In this document: positions 45,651 to 55,521 of the stretch, one piece after another | How positions within the stretch are numbered: position 1 is the first letter of the stretch | Layout: the number at the start of each line of letters is the position of its first letter | Assembly: GCA_049324835.1 (NCBI GenBank) | Contig: JBMOMT010000074.1 | Coordinates: 115,589 to 179,588 of the forward strand | Origin: JBMOMT01 sp049324835 | Lineage (GTDB): Bacteria > Chloroflexota > Anaerolineae > CAYNKW01 | Direction: 5' to 3' | Length of the DNA: 64,000 nucleotides | Position numbers and translations under genes: made by a program | Notes under the pieces: generated by a model | Told to the model about the DNA's origin: nothing | The model's database searches: none | The model's input: the letters and a program-made list of their open reading frames with translations, nothing else

Positions 45651-48520
45651 TGACGCTATCGTTGGACTCGCTGCAACTTTTGGCCTGGTCTGTAGCGCTC
45701 GTCGAAATGATCCTGGGCCTTTATGTGCTGCTGCTGAACGCCTGGAACAGAGCCAACCGTTACGTGAGTAGCTTTTTCCTGCTTTCTGCGGCCAGCAGCC
45801 TGGCGCTGGGACAGATGGCGACGGCAGAGAGTGTCGAAACAGCCCGCTGGGCCACAGTGTTGCTGGCGGCTGTCACACCCACCATTCCGCCGTTGCTGCT
45901 GCTGATCGCTGTCGTCCTGGTGCAACCCCATTGGCTGGCGTTCGGCGAGGGGCCTGCGGGCTGGCGGGGGGTAAAGTATCTGATCTACATCCTCACCTTT
46001 TCCCCTTTGCTGTTGACATTGCTCGATGTGATACTGGGCAGTTACCTGTGGTACACCGGACTCGATGCGGCCACCTACCGCGGCGGTTATGCCACCTTGT
46101 CTGCGTTCGCGGCGGGCAGCCTGGCCCGCCCCATTGGCCTGCTGAACATCTATGGCGCCTCGGCGGCGACGACGCTGCTGTTGGCCTTTTTTGCCTGGCA
46201 ATTTCGCGACAGCCCACGGCCGGCGCGTCGGCTGGTGTGGTTACTCCTGGCGGCTCAGATCGTGGTGGGTGTGGTTCAGCTTCTTTTTCGAGATCGGCTG
46301 GCTGGCGGATTACCGACACTTTTCAGCAACGCCGTTTTTGTGCTGGCCTATGGGTACGCAGCCTTTCAACAGATGGTCTCAGAGCGACACACCCAGCGAG
46401 GCAGGTTACAACCCCGCCTGACGGCGCTCATCCTGGCTGTGACCGTGCCGGTTCTGCTGGCGGTGGTGCTCCTGGTGAGCAATCGCGCCAGCGCTCTGAT
46501 CCGCCAGGATGCTGAGACCCATCTGGCTACTGTCAACCGCGCCCTGGCTTCCAACGTCTCGGTGTGGCTCGATCTCAACGTGCAGGTGTTGAACCAGCTC
46601 GCCTCCCTGCCCGATGTCGTCAGCATGGAGGCGGAGCGACAAAAACCCCTGCTGGAGTTGATGGTCGCTGCACACCCTCATATGTACCTGGCGAGCACCA
46701 CTGATTTGAACGGCCTGAACGTGGCGCGCAGCGATGACGCCTCACCCAAAGATTATAGCGATCGGCTGTGGCAGGTGGAGGCCAGGAATGGCCGCCCGGT
46801 GACCTTTCAGACGCTGGTGGGGCGCACCAGTGGCCAGCCGGCGCTGGTGGTGTCTGTGCCCATCAGAGACGCCGCCGGCGCAACCATCGGCGTGGCCATG
46901 TTTGCCAGCGACCTCGACGACATTGCCCACGAAGTACAGGCCAGTCGGCTGGGTGAAAGCGGTTTTGCCTACGTGATCGACGCGCTGGATCAGGCAGTGG
47001 CGCACCCTGAGCCATCGTATGCCGCAGAACTGAGAGACCTGAGCGACTATCCACCCATTGTAGCTCTGCGCCAGGGCCAACGAGGCCGCGTGGCCTTTGA
47101 CGATGAGCAGGGGCAGCCCTGGCAGGCCTACGTGGAAACGCTGGCAAACGGCTGGGGAGTGATGGTGCAGCAGTCGGAGGCCGAAGTTTTGGCCGACCTG
47201 GCGCCGTTGCGTCGCCTCTCCTGGGCCGTGATAGGCGGTGGGACGGTTCTGTTGCTGGCCCTGGCCGCGCTGACCATTCGGCAGGCCTTCCGCCCCATCG
47301 ATTCGCTGACCGAGACAGCGACGGCCATCGCCGCCGGCGACCTGACGCGCACCGCGCCGGTGGAAAGCGAGGATGAGATCGGCCTTTTGGCTCACGCTTT
47401 CAACCGCATGACCGAACGGCTGCGTGATCTCGTTGCCGGCCTGGAGAGACGGGTGGCCGAGCGCACCGCCGAGCTGGAGCGACAAACGGCCCAGTTGCAG
47501 GCGGCTGCTCAGGTAGCCAGCATGACCGCCTCGGTGTTGAACCCAGACAAGCTGATCCAGCAGGTGGTCATTTATATCCGCGAGCGGTTCGATCTCTATC
47601 ACGTGGCTATCTTTTTGTTAGATCCAACCGGCCGCTGGGTAGACTATTGCGCCGGCACAGGCGATGAAGCTGCTCTCATGAAACAACAGGGCCTGCGCCT
47701 GGAAATCGGCGGCGCTTCGCCGGTGGGCTGGTGTGTAGCCGTGGCCCAACCGTATATCGCTTCCGGTTCGAGCCGGAAAGCGCCACGGTTAGAACATCCC
47801 TTGCTGCCTTACAATCGTTCCGAAGCGGCCCTGCCGCTCATGGCCCGCGGGCGTGTGATGGGCGCCCTCGACGTGATGAGTGAGCGGAACGGCGCTTTCT
47901 CCGAGCAGGACGTCACCGTGCTGCGCATCATGGCCGATCAGATCGCCATTGCGCTGGACAACTCGCGTCTCTTTGCCGAGGTGCAACAGAGCCTGGCCGA
48001 GGCCCAGGCGGTTCAACGGCGATACCTGCATCAGGCGTGGGCAGGCAAGGTCTTCTCCCAGGCCGCCAACCCTACCTACCGTTACCTCGATGGTCACATA
48101 CAGGTCGATCCGGAAGCCTGGCTGCCCGCCATGACCGACGCCGCCCGCCAGGGCCGGGTGGTGGTTGCACCCGATGGCGACGATGGGGTCACGCTCAGTC
48201 TGCCCATTGTCCTGCGCGGGCAAACCATCGGTTTGTTGGGCTTCAAGAGACGAGGCAACCAGGGCTGGAGCGAAGCGGACATCGCTCTGGCTCAGGCGGT
48301 GGCGGATCAGGCAGCGTTGACGCTGGAGAACCTGCGCCTGTTCGACGAGACCCGCCGGCGCGCCGAGCAAGAGGCGCTGGTGCGTGAGCTGACCGAGCAG
48401 ATGCATCGCTCCAGCGATGTGGAAACTATTTTGCAGACGGCCCTTCAGGGATTGGGCAAGGCGCTGGGCAGCAGCCAGGCTTTTGTGCGGTTGGATGTGC
48501 TGCCAACAGATCTGGATTGA
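45650..48520 (+). CDS. membrane Cache-HAMP-GAF sensor without output domain (2)
   Basis: The 956-residue sensor starts with a seven-helix membrane module (about 1-245). It continues with an eighth helix (258-277), a large extracytoplasmic Cache-like domain (about 280-520), another helix (525-544), HAMP (545-597), coiled coil and GAF (615-780). An abbreviated GAF follows the 'RRYLHQAW' linker (about 790-900), then the truncated GAF-like tail (907-949). The GAF pocket is divergent ('RLEHPLLPYNRSEAALPL') but keeps Cys695. ATG 45650 overlaps the previous stop by one base and is 7 bases after GGAGGAGG. Confidence 0.9.
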   Translation: MTLSLDSLQLLAWSVALVEMILGLYVLLLNAWNRANRYVSSFFLLSAASSLALGQMATAESVETARWATVLLAAVTPTIPPLLLLIAVVLVQPHWLAFGEGPAGWRGVKYLIYILTFSPLLLTLLDVILGSYLWYTGLDAATYRGGYATLSAFAAGSLARPIGLLNIYGASAATTLLLAFFAWQFRDSPRPARRLVWLLLAAQIVVGVVQLLFRDRLAGGLPTLFSNAVFVLAYGYAAFQQMVSERHTQRGRLQPRLTALILAVTVPVLLAVVLLVSNRASALIRQDAETHLATVNRALASNVSVWLDLNVQVLNQLASLPDVVSMEAERQKPLLELMVAAHPHMYLASTTDLNGLNVARSDDASPKDYSDRLWQVEARNGRPVTFQTLVGRTSGQPALVVSVPIRDAAGATIGVAMFASDLDDIAHEVQASRLGESGFAYVIDALDQAVAHPEPSYAAELRDLSDYPPIVALRQGQRGRVAFDDEQGQPWQAYVETLANGWGVMVQQSEAEVLADLAPLRRLSWAVIGGGTVLLLALAALTIRQAFRPIDSLTETATAIAAGDLTRTAPVESEDEIGLLAHAFNRMTERLRDLVAGLERRVAERTAELERQTAQLQAAAQVASMTASVLNPDKLIQQVVIYIRERFDLYHVAIFLLDPTGRWVDYCAGTGDEAALMKQQGLRLEIGGASPVGWCVAVAQPYIASGSSRKAPRLEHPLLPYNRSEAALPLMARGRVMGALDVMSERNGAFSEQDVTVLRIMADQIAIALDNSRLFAEVQQSLAEAQAVQRRYLHQAWAGKVFSQAANPTYRYLDGHIQVDPEAWLPAMTDAARQGRVVVAPDGDDGVTLSLPIVLRGQTIGLLGFKRRGNQGWSEADIALAQAVADQAALTLENLRLFDETRRRAEQEALVRELTEQMHRSSDVETILQTALQGLGKALGSSQAFVRLDVLPTDLD

Positions 48521-48532
48521 TGGAGTGCAGAT

Positions 48533-50959
48533 ATGGAACCAAGCGTGCGGCCGCGCTGGCTGGTGCCGGCAGACTGGCCTATCTTTGTCAAGGTGGTGGT
48601 CTTTGCCGTGGTGATGGTGGCCCTGACGCTGGCTGTGTCCACCGTGGTCAACACGAGTCTGCTGCGCGCCGAGTTGAGCAGCACGGTCGGGCGCGAGTTC
48701 GAGAACCTGGCCGGCGCCCAGATGCGGCACCTGGCCGATATTCTCTCCGAGCAACTCACCATGCTGCGCTCGATCGCCATGGCCAAAGTGACCCGGACGG
48801 CCGTCGAGATCGGCAACAACCGTTACGACGGTGACCTGGCGGCCATCCAGGCCGAGTTGTTGGCCCTCGATGAACAATGGCGGGCGGCAAACGATTACCA
48901 CGGCTTGATCCGGGCCATCACCCATTCCGATATCAACTTTGCCACGCCGTTGCTGCTGGACTATCGCCGCTCTTTTCCGGATCACGTCGAGATATTCCTG
49001 ACGGATCGTTACGGCGGGTTGGTCTCGGCCACGGGCCGCACCTCCGATTATTATCAGGCCGACGAGGAGTGGTGGCAGGCGGCTTACCATGACGGCCAGG
49101 GGGCCTACTATATCGGCCAGCCGGCATTCGACGAGAGCGCCGGTTTCACGGCGCTCAGCATGGCCGTTCCGATTTTTTCCGAGCGGAAAGAGGGCCAGGT
49201 GATCGGCATCGTGCGTTCCACTTTTCGCATCGACGCTATTCAACAGGAGCTGGCCCGTGTGAATCTCGGACAGACCGGGCAGCTACAGTTGGTCGATAGC
49301 AGCGGCGCGGTGCTTGCCGTTGCGCGCCCGGAACAGGCTGCGGCCAAACTGCCCGATGCCTGGATCGCAGCGCAGCCATTCGAGGCGGCCGGTTACCGGA
49401 ACGATCTGGCCGATGAGGCTGGTGAGCCGGCGCTGGTGGGTTATACTTCTATCTCCCAGGTCGAGATTCCGGACGAGTCCGAGTCCACAGCGCTTCATGC
49501 ATTGGGTTGGCTGCTGTATCTGTCCCAATCGCAACGAGAGGCATATGCCTCGGTGGCATTTGCCACACGCGCGGGTCTGGCGGCTGCGGGCCTGTTCGCC
49601 CTGTTGGCGATGGTGCTGGCTCTTTTTATGGCTCGCCTGATGTTGGCCCCCGCTGGCCAATTGATGTCGGCGGCTCGAGAGATGGCCGCCGGCAACCTGG
49701 CCGTGCGCATCCGCTGGTGGCGGCGAGACGAAACCGGCATGTTATCGCAGGCCTTTAACCGCATGGCCGAGCAGATCGAGGGGCTGGTGAACTCGCTGGA
49801 GCAGCAGATCCTGGCCCGCACCGAGGCTTTGCAACAGCGCACGTTAGAGCTCGAAGATCTCAGCCGCAACCTCGAGACGGCCGTGGAACAGAGTCGTCGC
49901 CGGGCGTTGCGGCTGGAGGCGGCAGGCCGGGTGTCGCACGCCATCGCCTCGGTGCTGGATCCGGCCCAGCTTTTGGATCAGGTGGTGCAGCTTGTCGCCG
50001 ACCACCTGGACTTTTATCACGTGGGCATTTTTCTGCTCGACCCAAGTGAACAATATGCCGTGCTGCGGGCGTCCAACAGCGTGGGCGGTCAGCGTATGCT
50101 GGCCCGAGGACACCGCTTGCGGGTGGGCCAGCAGGGCATCGTGGGTTATGTGACCGATACAGGCCGACCGCGTATCGCCCTGGATGTGGGTCTGGATGCC
50201 GTCCACTTTGCCAACCCCGATCTGCCCCACACCCGCTCCGAGATGGCCCTGCCATTGGCCGCGCGGGGGCACATCCTCGGCGCGCTCGATGTGCAGAGTG
50301 TGGAAGCGGAGGCTTTTGGCGAGGAAGACGTAGCGTTGCTGCAAGCCCTGGCCGACCAGGTCGCCATTTTTTTGGACAACGCCCGTCTTTTTCAAGAGGC
50401 CCAGACGGCCCTGGAGGCCATGCGGCGGATGCAGGCCCAATACGTGCGCCAGGGCTGGCAACAGTTCGCGGCAGATGGCGCGGCTTGTGCCTGGGAAGCG
50501 GGCCAGACGGGCGTCAGGCCGTTAAAGGAGGGTCTATCGCTCGACGTGGCGCAGGTGGTGCAGTCGGGCCAGACGATGACCCTGGCTGGCAACGGTGATG
50601 GCAGTTCGTCGCCGTCGTTGCTGGTCCCGATCCGGCTTCAAGATCAGGTCCTGGGTGTGCTGGGTTTGCACCGAGATGCGGCGGGACAGGCCTGGACGGA
50701 GCAAGAGATCGCTCTGGTGGAGGCCGTCGTCGAGCGGATGGTCCAGGCCTTGGAGAGCGCGCGACTTTTCCAGGTCGCCCAGCAACGCGCCTGGCAGGAG
50801 CAGACGATTGGCCAGATCAGCAGTCGCATCCGTGCCAGCGCCGACGTGGAAGGTATTTTGCACACGGCGGCCCAGGAGCTGGGGCGTGTTCTGGGCGTTT
50901 CGCGGGCCATCGTGCGGCTCGGTTTGTCGGAACAGCCAGGGCAGGAGGTGTGTCCATGA
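48533..50959 (+). CDS. membrane Cache-HAMP-GAF sensor without output domain (3)
   Basis: This 808-residue sensor has membrane helices at about 17-44 and 346-367 around a double-Cache-type extracytoplasmic domain ('YYQADEEWWQAAY', 'GQVIGIVRSTFRIDAI'). HAMP (368-418), coiled coil, GAF (466-625), an abbreviated GAF after 'QAQYVRQGW' (634-745) and the truncated GAF-like tail (755-797) follow. The GAF is of a second type: 'FYHVGIFLLD', 'ASNSVGGQRMLARGH' and 'QGIVGYVT', with Tyr where other copies have Cys. No catalytic domain is present. Confidence 0.9.
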   Translation: MEPSVRPRWLVPADWPIFVKVVVFAVVMVALTLAVSTVVNTSLLRAELSSTVGREFENLAGAQMRHLADILSEQLTMLRSIAMAKVTRTAVEIGNNRYDGDLAAIQAELLALDEQWRAANDYHGLIRAITHSDINFATPLLLDYRRSFPDHVEIFLTDRYGGLVSATGRTSDYYQADEEWWQAAYHDGQGAYYIGQPAFDESAGFTALSMAVPIFSERKEGQVIGIVRSTFRIDAIQQELARVNLGQTGQLQLVDSSGAVLAVARPEQAAAKLPDAWIAAQPFEAAGYRNDLADEAGEPALVGYTSISQVEIPDESESTALHALGWLLYLSQSQREAYASVAFATRAGLAAAGLFALLAMVLALFMARLMLAPAGQLMSAAREMAAGNLAVRIRWWRRDETGMLSQAFNRMAEQIEGLVNSLEQQILARTEALQQRTLELEDLSRNLETAVEQSRRRALRLEAAGRVSHAIASVLDPAQLLDQVVQLVADHLDFYHVGIFLLDPSEQYAVLRASNSVGGQRMLARGHRLRVGQQGIVGYVTDTGRPRIALDVGLDAVHFANPDLPHTRSEMALPLAARGHILGALDVQSVEAEAFGEEDVALLQALADQVAIFLDNARLFQEAQTALEAMRRMQAQYVRQGWQQFAADGAACAWEAGQTGVRPLKEGLSLDVAQVVQSGQTMTLAGNGDGSSSPSLLVPIRLQDQVLGVLGLHRDAAGQAWTEQEIALVEAVVERMVQALESARLFQVAQQRAWQEQTIGQISSRIRASADVEGILHTAAQELGRVLGVSRAIVRLGLSEQPGQEVCP

Positions 50960-52848
50960 ACAGGATCAAAAGATTCATCACGCCGCCGGTTTTCGAGGGC
51001 GACGAGGAAAAGAGCCAGACGGCCAACGTGCTCAATGCGGTGCTGCTGGCCTATCTGGCTGCGATGGTCATTTATGCCTCTGTCTCTGTCTTTTTCCCCA
51101 ACCCGGCGGTGCTGCTGGCCTTTCTTGGCGTGGCGATTTTGTTGGGTGCAGGGCCGCTGGCCCTGATGCGGCGCGGCCACGTTCGGGCTGCCAGCCTGAT
51201 TTTTTTGTCTGCCATGTGGGTGCTCATTACGATTGCTGCCGCCTTTTCGGATGGTTTGTATGGCTCATCGATCTTTGCCACGGTGCCGTTGACGGTTATC
51301 GCGGGTTTGTTGTTGGGCTGGCGCGGCGGTTTTGCGATTGCCGGCGCAAGTGCACTGATCGGGCTGGCGATGCTGGGGGCGGCGAGCGCCGGCGTCTTGC
51401 CAGCGTCCACCCTCAGCAACTCGCCGGTATCCATGTGGGCCGCATTGGTGATCTATCTTGTCGTGGCGGCAGCGGTGCTGCACATCGCCACCAACAACCT
51501 CCAGCGGGCGCTGGAGCGCACCCGTCAAAACAACCGCGAAATGGAGCTCATCCGGGCCTCTCTGGAAGCCCGCGTGGCCGCCCGCACCCGCGAGCTTCAA
51601 GAGTTCGCTTCCGAGTTGACGTTGCGCAGCCGCCAGTTAGAGACGACCAATCTCGAGCTGGAGCAGTCCCGGCGCCATCAGGAGGCGATCAACCTCGAAC
51701 TGCGCGAGGCCAGCGAGCGCACCCGGCGGCGAGCGGCACAGCTCCAGGCCATCACCGAGGTGGGCCGGGCTATTGCTCAAATGCGAGACCCGGAGCGACT
51801 GCTGTCCCACGTCACGGCCCTGATCAGCCAGCATTTTGACTTTTACCACGTGGGCATCTTTTTGCTGGACGAGGCCCAACGTTACGCCGTGCTCCGGGCA
51901 GCCAACAGCGAGGGGGGGCAGCGTATGCTGGCCCGCAACCACAAACTCCAGGTTGGCGCTCAGGGTATTGTGGGTTTTGTCACTGCCACCGGCCAGGCGC
52001 GCATCGCGCTGGACGTTGGCGCCGATGCCGTTCACTTTACCAACCCCGATCTGCCAGAGACGCGTTCCGAGATGGCTCTGCCGCTCCAGATGGGAGAACA
52101 GATCATCGGTGCGTTGGATGTGCAGAGCCGCCAGCCAGGCGCCTTTGACGATCAGGATGTGGCGGTGCTGGGCGCTCTGGCGGATCAGGTGACTATTGCC
52201 ATCGAGAACGCCCGCCTCTTTCAGCAAACGCAGGCGATACTGGCCGATGCGCAGGAATTACAGCGGCGTTATCTGGAGCAGTCGTGGCAGACCTACCTGG
52301 TCCAGCAGGACGCGCCGCGTGTCGAGTATGCCATGCCGGGTGTGCCCTCGGCGCTGGATTTGGAATTGCCCATCAGCCGGCAGGCGATGGCGCAGGGGGA
52401 GCTGGTGGCGGTGTCTGAGCCTGTCGCCCGGGATGATGGTGTTGCCGTGGCCCGGGCGGTCCTCGCGGTGCCCATCAAACTGCGCGGACAGGTGATCGGC
52501 GTGTTGGATCTGCATGAGGTTGAGGAGGCGCGCCGCTGGACACCACAAGAGATGGCTCTGGTGCAGTCGGTGGTGGATCAGATGGCCCAGGCGTTGGAGG
52601 CGGCGCGCCTCTTTGAGCAGACACAGGTTCGCGCCCAGCGTGAGGCCCTCACCCGCCGCATTACCGATCACATTCGTAATGCGCTCGACGTGGATACCAT
52701 GCTCAAGACAACCGTTCAAGAGTTGGGTCGGGCGCTTGGGGCTTCGCGGGTTTACGTGCGGCTGGGCGAGGAATCGGCGCCAGAGGACGCCTCGATCCTG
52801 GCGGTGGCTACTCCGCCTGCGAAGAGAGTTGTGAGGCAAGTGACATGA
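50956..52848 (+). CDS. membrane GAF sensor without output domain (4)
   Basis: This 630-residue sensor has six membrane helices (about 24-178), a long coiled coil (about 180-260), a GAF (262-425), an abbreviated GAF after 'QRRYLEQSW' (436-550) and the truncated GAF-like tail (563-603). The GAF closely matches that of the preceding protein ('GGQRMLAR', 'QGIVGFVT', 'HFTNPDLPETRSEMALPL'), so the two are recent paralogues that differ in membrane input. ATG 50956 (AGGAGG 7 bases upstream) overlaps the previous stop. Confidence 0.9.
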   Translation: MNRIKRFITPPVFEGDEEKSQTANVLNAVLLAYLAAMVIYASVSVFFPNPAVLLAFLGVAILLGAGPLALMRRGHVRAASLIFLSAMWVLITIAAAFSDGLYGSSIFATVPLTVIAGLLLGWRGGFAIAGASALIGLAMLGAASAGVLPASTLSNSPVSMWAALVIYLVVAAAVLHIATNNLQRALERTRQNNREMELIRASLEARVAARTRELQEFASELTLRSRQLETTNLELEQSRRHQEAINLELREASERTRRRAAQLQAITEVGRAIAQMRDPERLLSHVTALISQHFDFYHVGIFLLDEAQRYAVLRAANSEGGQRMLARNHKLQVGAQGIVGFVTATGQARIALDVGADAVHFTNPDLPETRSEMALPLQMGEQIIGALDVQSRQPGAFDDQDVAVLGALADQVTIAIENARLFQQTQAILADAQELQRRYLEQSWQTYLVQQDAPRVEYAMPGVPSALDLELPISRQAMAQGELVAVSEPVARDDGVAVARAVLAVPIKLRGQVIGVLDLHEVEEARRWTPQEMALVQSVVDQMAQALEAARLFEQTQVRAQREALTRRITDHIRNALDVDTMLKTTVQELGRALGASRVYVRLGEESAPEDASILAVATPPAKRVVRQVT

Positions 52849-55505
52849 GCGATGATAACAAGAGCAGAGAACAGCTTGTTCGAGAGCTAGAGGCGCGCAT
52901 ACAGCAGACAGAACTGTTGCTCCAGGTGAGCGAGATGACGGCCTCCACGCTGGAAGGCCACGAGATCATGCGGCGCATCGTGCGGGTGGTGGCCCAGGCG
53001 CTGGACGCCGACATGACGGGCGCCTACATCCCCGATGAGAGCGGTAACTACTTGCAGGTGGCCGCCGGTTATCATGTGCCGCCGGAACGGCTCGAAGCCT
53101 ACAGGGCGTACCGTATCCCATTGCAGGGCCATGCCATCGTCGAGCATGCCTGGCAGCAGCGGTGCACGGTTTGGTCTGGCGATGTGTCACACGACGCGCG
53201 TTTCGACGCCAAGACCCTGGAGCTCTTTCCGGCACGATCCATTCTGGTGACACCCATGATCGTCCAGGAGAAACCGGTCGGTATTCTGTTCGCCGTGTGG
53301 TGGGAGGAAAGCCCCACCATCTCGGAAGCCGACGAGCGGCTGGTGGAGGGCATCGTGCGACAGGCAGCCATGGCCTTGGAGAACGCTCGCCTGTTCCAGG
53401 AGGCCAGCAGTCGCGCCGAGCGGTTGGCGGTGGTCAACCGCATCGCACGCGATGTGGGCGTAACCGCCGATCTCGATGGACTCATGGAGGCGGTGTATCA
53501 CGAGGTTGCTGCCATTTTTGCGCCAGACTCTTTTTTCATCGCTTTTTACCGGGTCGATTCGCATGAACTGGACTTTCGTTTCGTGGTAGACGGGGGCGAA
53601 CGGACGTTTCCGGGCCGACTGCCGTTGGGTGGTCTGTCTGAATCTGTCATCGAACAAAAAAAGCCGCTGGTGATTCGCGATCTGCAAAAAGAGCAGTCTT
53701 TTTTGCCACAGGCCAGGCTGGTGGGGGGGGGTGATCTGGCTGCCTCCTGGATGGCAGCGCCCATGCTGGTCGGCGAGCAGGTGATCGGGATCATCAATGT
53801 ACAATCCAACACGCCAGACGCCTGGGATCGGGAAGACGAGCAGTTGTTCTTTACCATCGTGGATCAGGTGGCGATGGCAGTGCACAATGCCTGGTTGCTC
53901 GACGAGACGCGCCTCCAGGCTCGTGAGATGGGCATCTTGAACGAGTTGAGCCAGGCTCTGGCCGCTCAGCTCAGCGTGGAGCAGGTGCTAGACCAGGCCT
54001 ATCGTGGGGTTTCACGTCTGCTGGATGCCACCAACTTTTACATCACCCTCTACGACGCGGCCACAGACGAGATCAGTTTTCCGCTCCGAGTGGTCGACGG
54101 CCTGGTGGAAAAGCCCAACACGGTGCGTCCCAAGGGGCGCGGCGGTCTCACCGAATACCTGATCGATAGCCGGCAGCCGTTGCTCATCCCGGAAAACGTC
54201 CTGGAGCGAATTCAGGAACTGGGCATTGTCCAGGTGCAGTTGGCTTCCGGGCGCACATCTGCTTGCTGGCTCGGCGTGCCGCTGATGGCCGGCGATGAGG
54301 TGTTGGGTACGATGGTGGTGCTGAGTTACACCACACCACGGGCCTACGATGCCCACCATCGCGACCTGTTGCTTCACATCGCCAACCAGACGGCAGTGGC
54401 CGTTCAGGGCGCCCGGCTTTTCGAGCAGACCCAGGCTGCCCTGGGGCAGATGGAAGCGCTCTACGCCGGCAGCTATCGGGTGGTCCGGGCGACGACTTTT
54501 GGCGATGTTTTGTTGGGTTTGGCCCATTCGACCGTCCTTCAACAGATGGATCGGCTGATGCTGGCGCTGTACGATCAGCCGTGGCCGGCGGCGGGTGGCG
54601 TGCAGCCCGATGGCCTGACGGTGATGGCTGTCTGGTCGGCCGGCAACGCAGAGCCAGACGAACCGGTGGGCAGCTATCGTTCTCTGGAGACCTACCCGGT
54701 GGCGCAATTGCTGGCCCTGCATGAGCCGGCCATCGTGCAACAGGTGGTTTCTGACGAGCGCCTCAGCACGAGCGCACGTCAGAAACTGGCCGAGGCATCT
54801 GTGGGCGGCCTGGTGACCTGGCCTCTCGTCATCGGCGGCCAATCGATCGGTTGTATCGTGGGTTGGTCGACGGCGGCACTGGCCTGGAAGGAGGCTGAGG
54901 TGCGCCGCGTTTACAGTCTGGTCGATCAGGCGGCCACCGTGGTGCAGAGCCTGAGCCTGCTGGAGCAAACCCAGATCGCCTTGAAGCAGGTGCAGGCTGT
55001 TCATCAGCGTTACATCCGCGAGTCGTGGCAGAGTTACGCAGCCGCCCGCCAGCCGGCATACCTCTACGAAGGCGGCCGGGTCTCTCAAACCGGCCAGCTC
55101 GAACTGCCGCGGGCCGAGGCCGCGATTGGCGGGGTTATCGCTTCTTCCATCAGCCTTCAAGATCAGTCCATTGGCCTGCTGGTGGCGGAATCGCAGGATG
55201 GACGTATCTGGAGCGATCAAGAGATCGCGCTGGTGGAATCGGTGGCCAACCAACTGGCCCTGGCCATCGAGAACGCACGGCTGTTCGAACAGACGCAGCA
55301 GCGAGCCGGTCGGGAGCGAGTTATTCGTCAGATCACAGACAAGATCCGTGGTCAGGTCGATCTGGACGCCATTTTACAGACGACCGTCACCGAGTTGGGC
55401 AAGGTGCTGGGCGCGTCTCGGGCAGCCATCTGCCTGGGCACCGAGGCAGAGCTGACCATGCCTCGCCCTGAGCGACAGACTGGTGAGTGGCAAGAGCGGG
55501 CCTGA
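52845..55505 (+). CDS. soluble multi-GAF protein without output domain (5)
   Basis: This 886-residue cytosolic protein has no membrane helix. It has an N-terminal coiled coil (1-25) and four GAF-type domains (about 25-185, 190-355, 360-530 and a divergent one at 535-708). An abbreviated GAF after 'HQRYIRESW' (719-815) and the truncated GAF-like tail (825-866) complete it. It lacks any catalytic domain. ATG 52845 overlaps the previous stop (ATGA). Its soluble nature makes it a candidate intracellular sensor or scaffold for the membrane sensors. Confidence 0.9.
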   Translation: MSDDNKSREQLVRELEARIQQTELLLQVSEMTASTLEGHEIMRRIVRVVAQALDADMTGAYIPDESGNYLQVAAGYHVPPERLEAYRAYRIPLQGHAIVEHAWQQRCTVWSGDVSHDARFDAKTLELFPARSILVTPMIVQEKPVGILFAVWWEESPTISEADERLVEGIVRQAAMALENARLFQEASSRAERLAVVNRIARDVGVTADLDGLMEAVYHEVAAIFAPDSFFIAFYRVDSHELDFRFVVDGGERTFPGRLPLGGLSESVIEQKKPLVIRDLQKEQSFLPQARLVGGGDLAASWMAAPMLVGEQVIGIINVQSNTPDAWDREDEQLFFTIVDQVAMAVHNAWLLDETRLQAREMGILNELSQALAAQLSVEQVLDQAYRGVSRLLDATNFYITLYDAATDEISFPLRVVDGLVEKPNTVRPKGRGGLTEYLIDSRQPLLIPENVLERIQELGIVQVQLASGRTSACWLGVPLMAGDEVLGTMVVLSYTTPRAYDAHHRDLLLHIANQTAVAVQGARLFEQTQAALGQMEALYAGSYRVVRATTFGDVLLGLAHSTVLQQMDRLMLALYDQPWPAAGGVQPDGLTVMAVWSAGNAEPDEPVGSYRSLETYPVAQLLALHEPAIVQQVVSDERLSTSARQKLAEASVGGLVTWPLVIGGQSIGCIVGWSTAALAWKEAEVRRVYSLVDQAATVVQSLSLLEQTQIALKQVQAVHQRYIRESWQSYAAARQPAYLYEGGRVSQTGQLELPRAEAAIGGVIASSISLQDQSIGLLVAESQDGRIWSDQEIALVESVANQLALAIENARLFEQTQQRAGRERVIRQITDKIRGQVDLDAILQTTVTELGKVLGASRAAICLGTEAELTMPRPERQTGEWQERA

Positions 55506-55521
55506 ATCTGGAGTGTGGATT

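Noticed and set aside
47789..49243. 484-residue open frame opposite two sensor genes
   Set aside because: It crosses the junction of two well-supported GAF genes and has shadow-frame composition. The same applies to 54012-55253 and to 15839-17026 opposite mfd.
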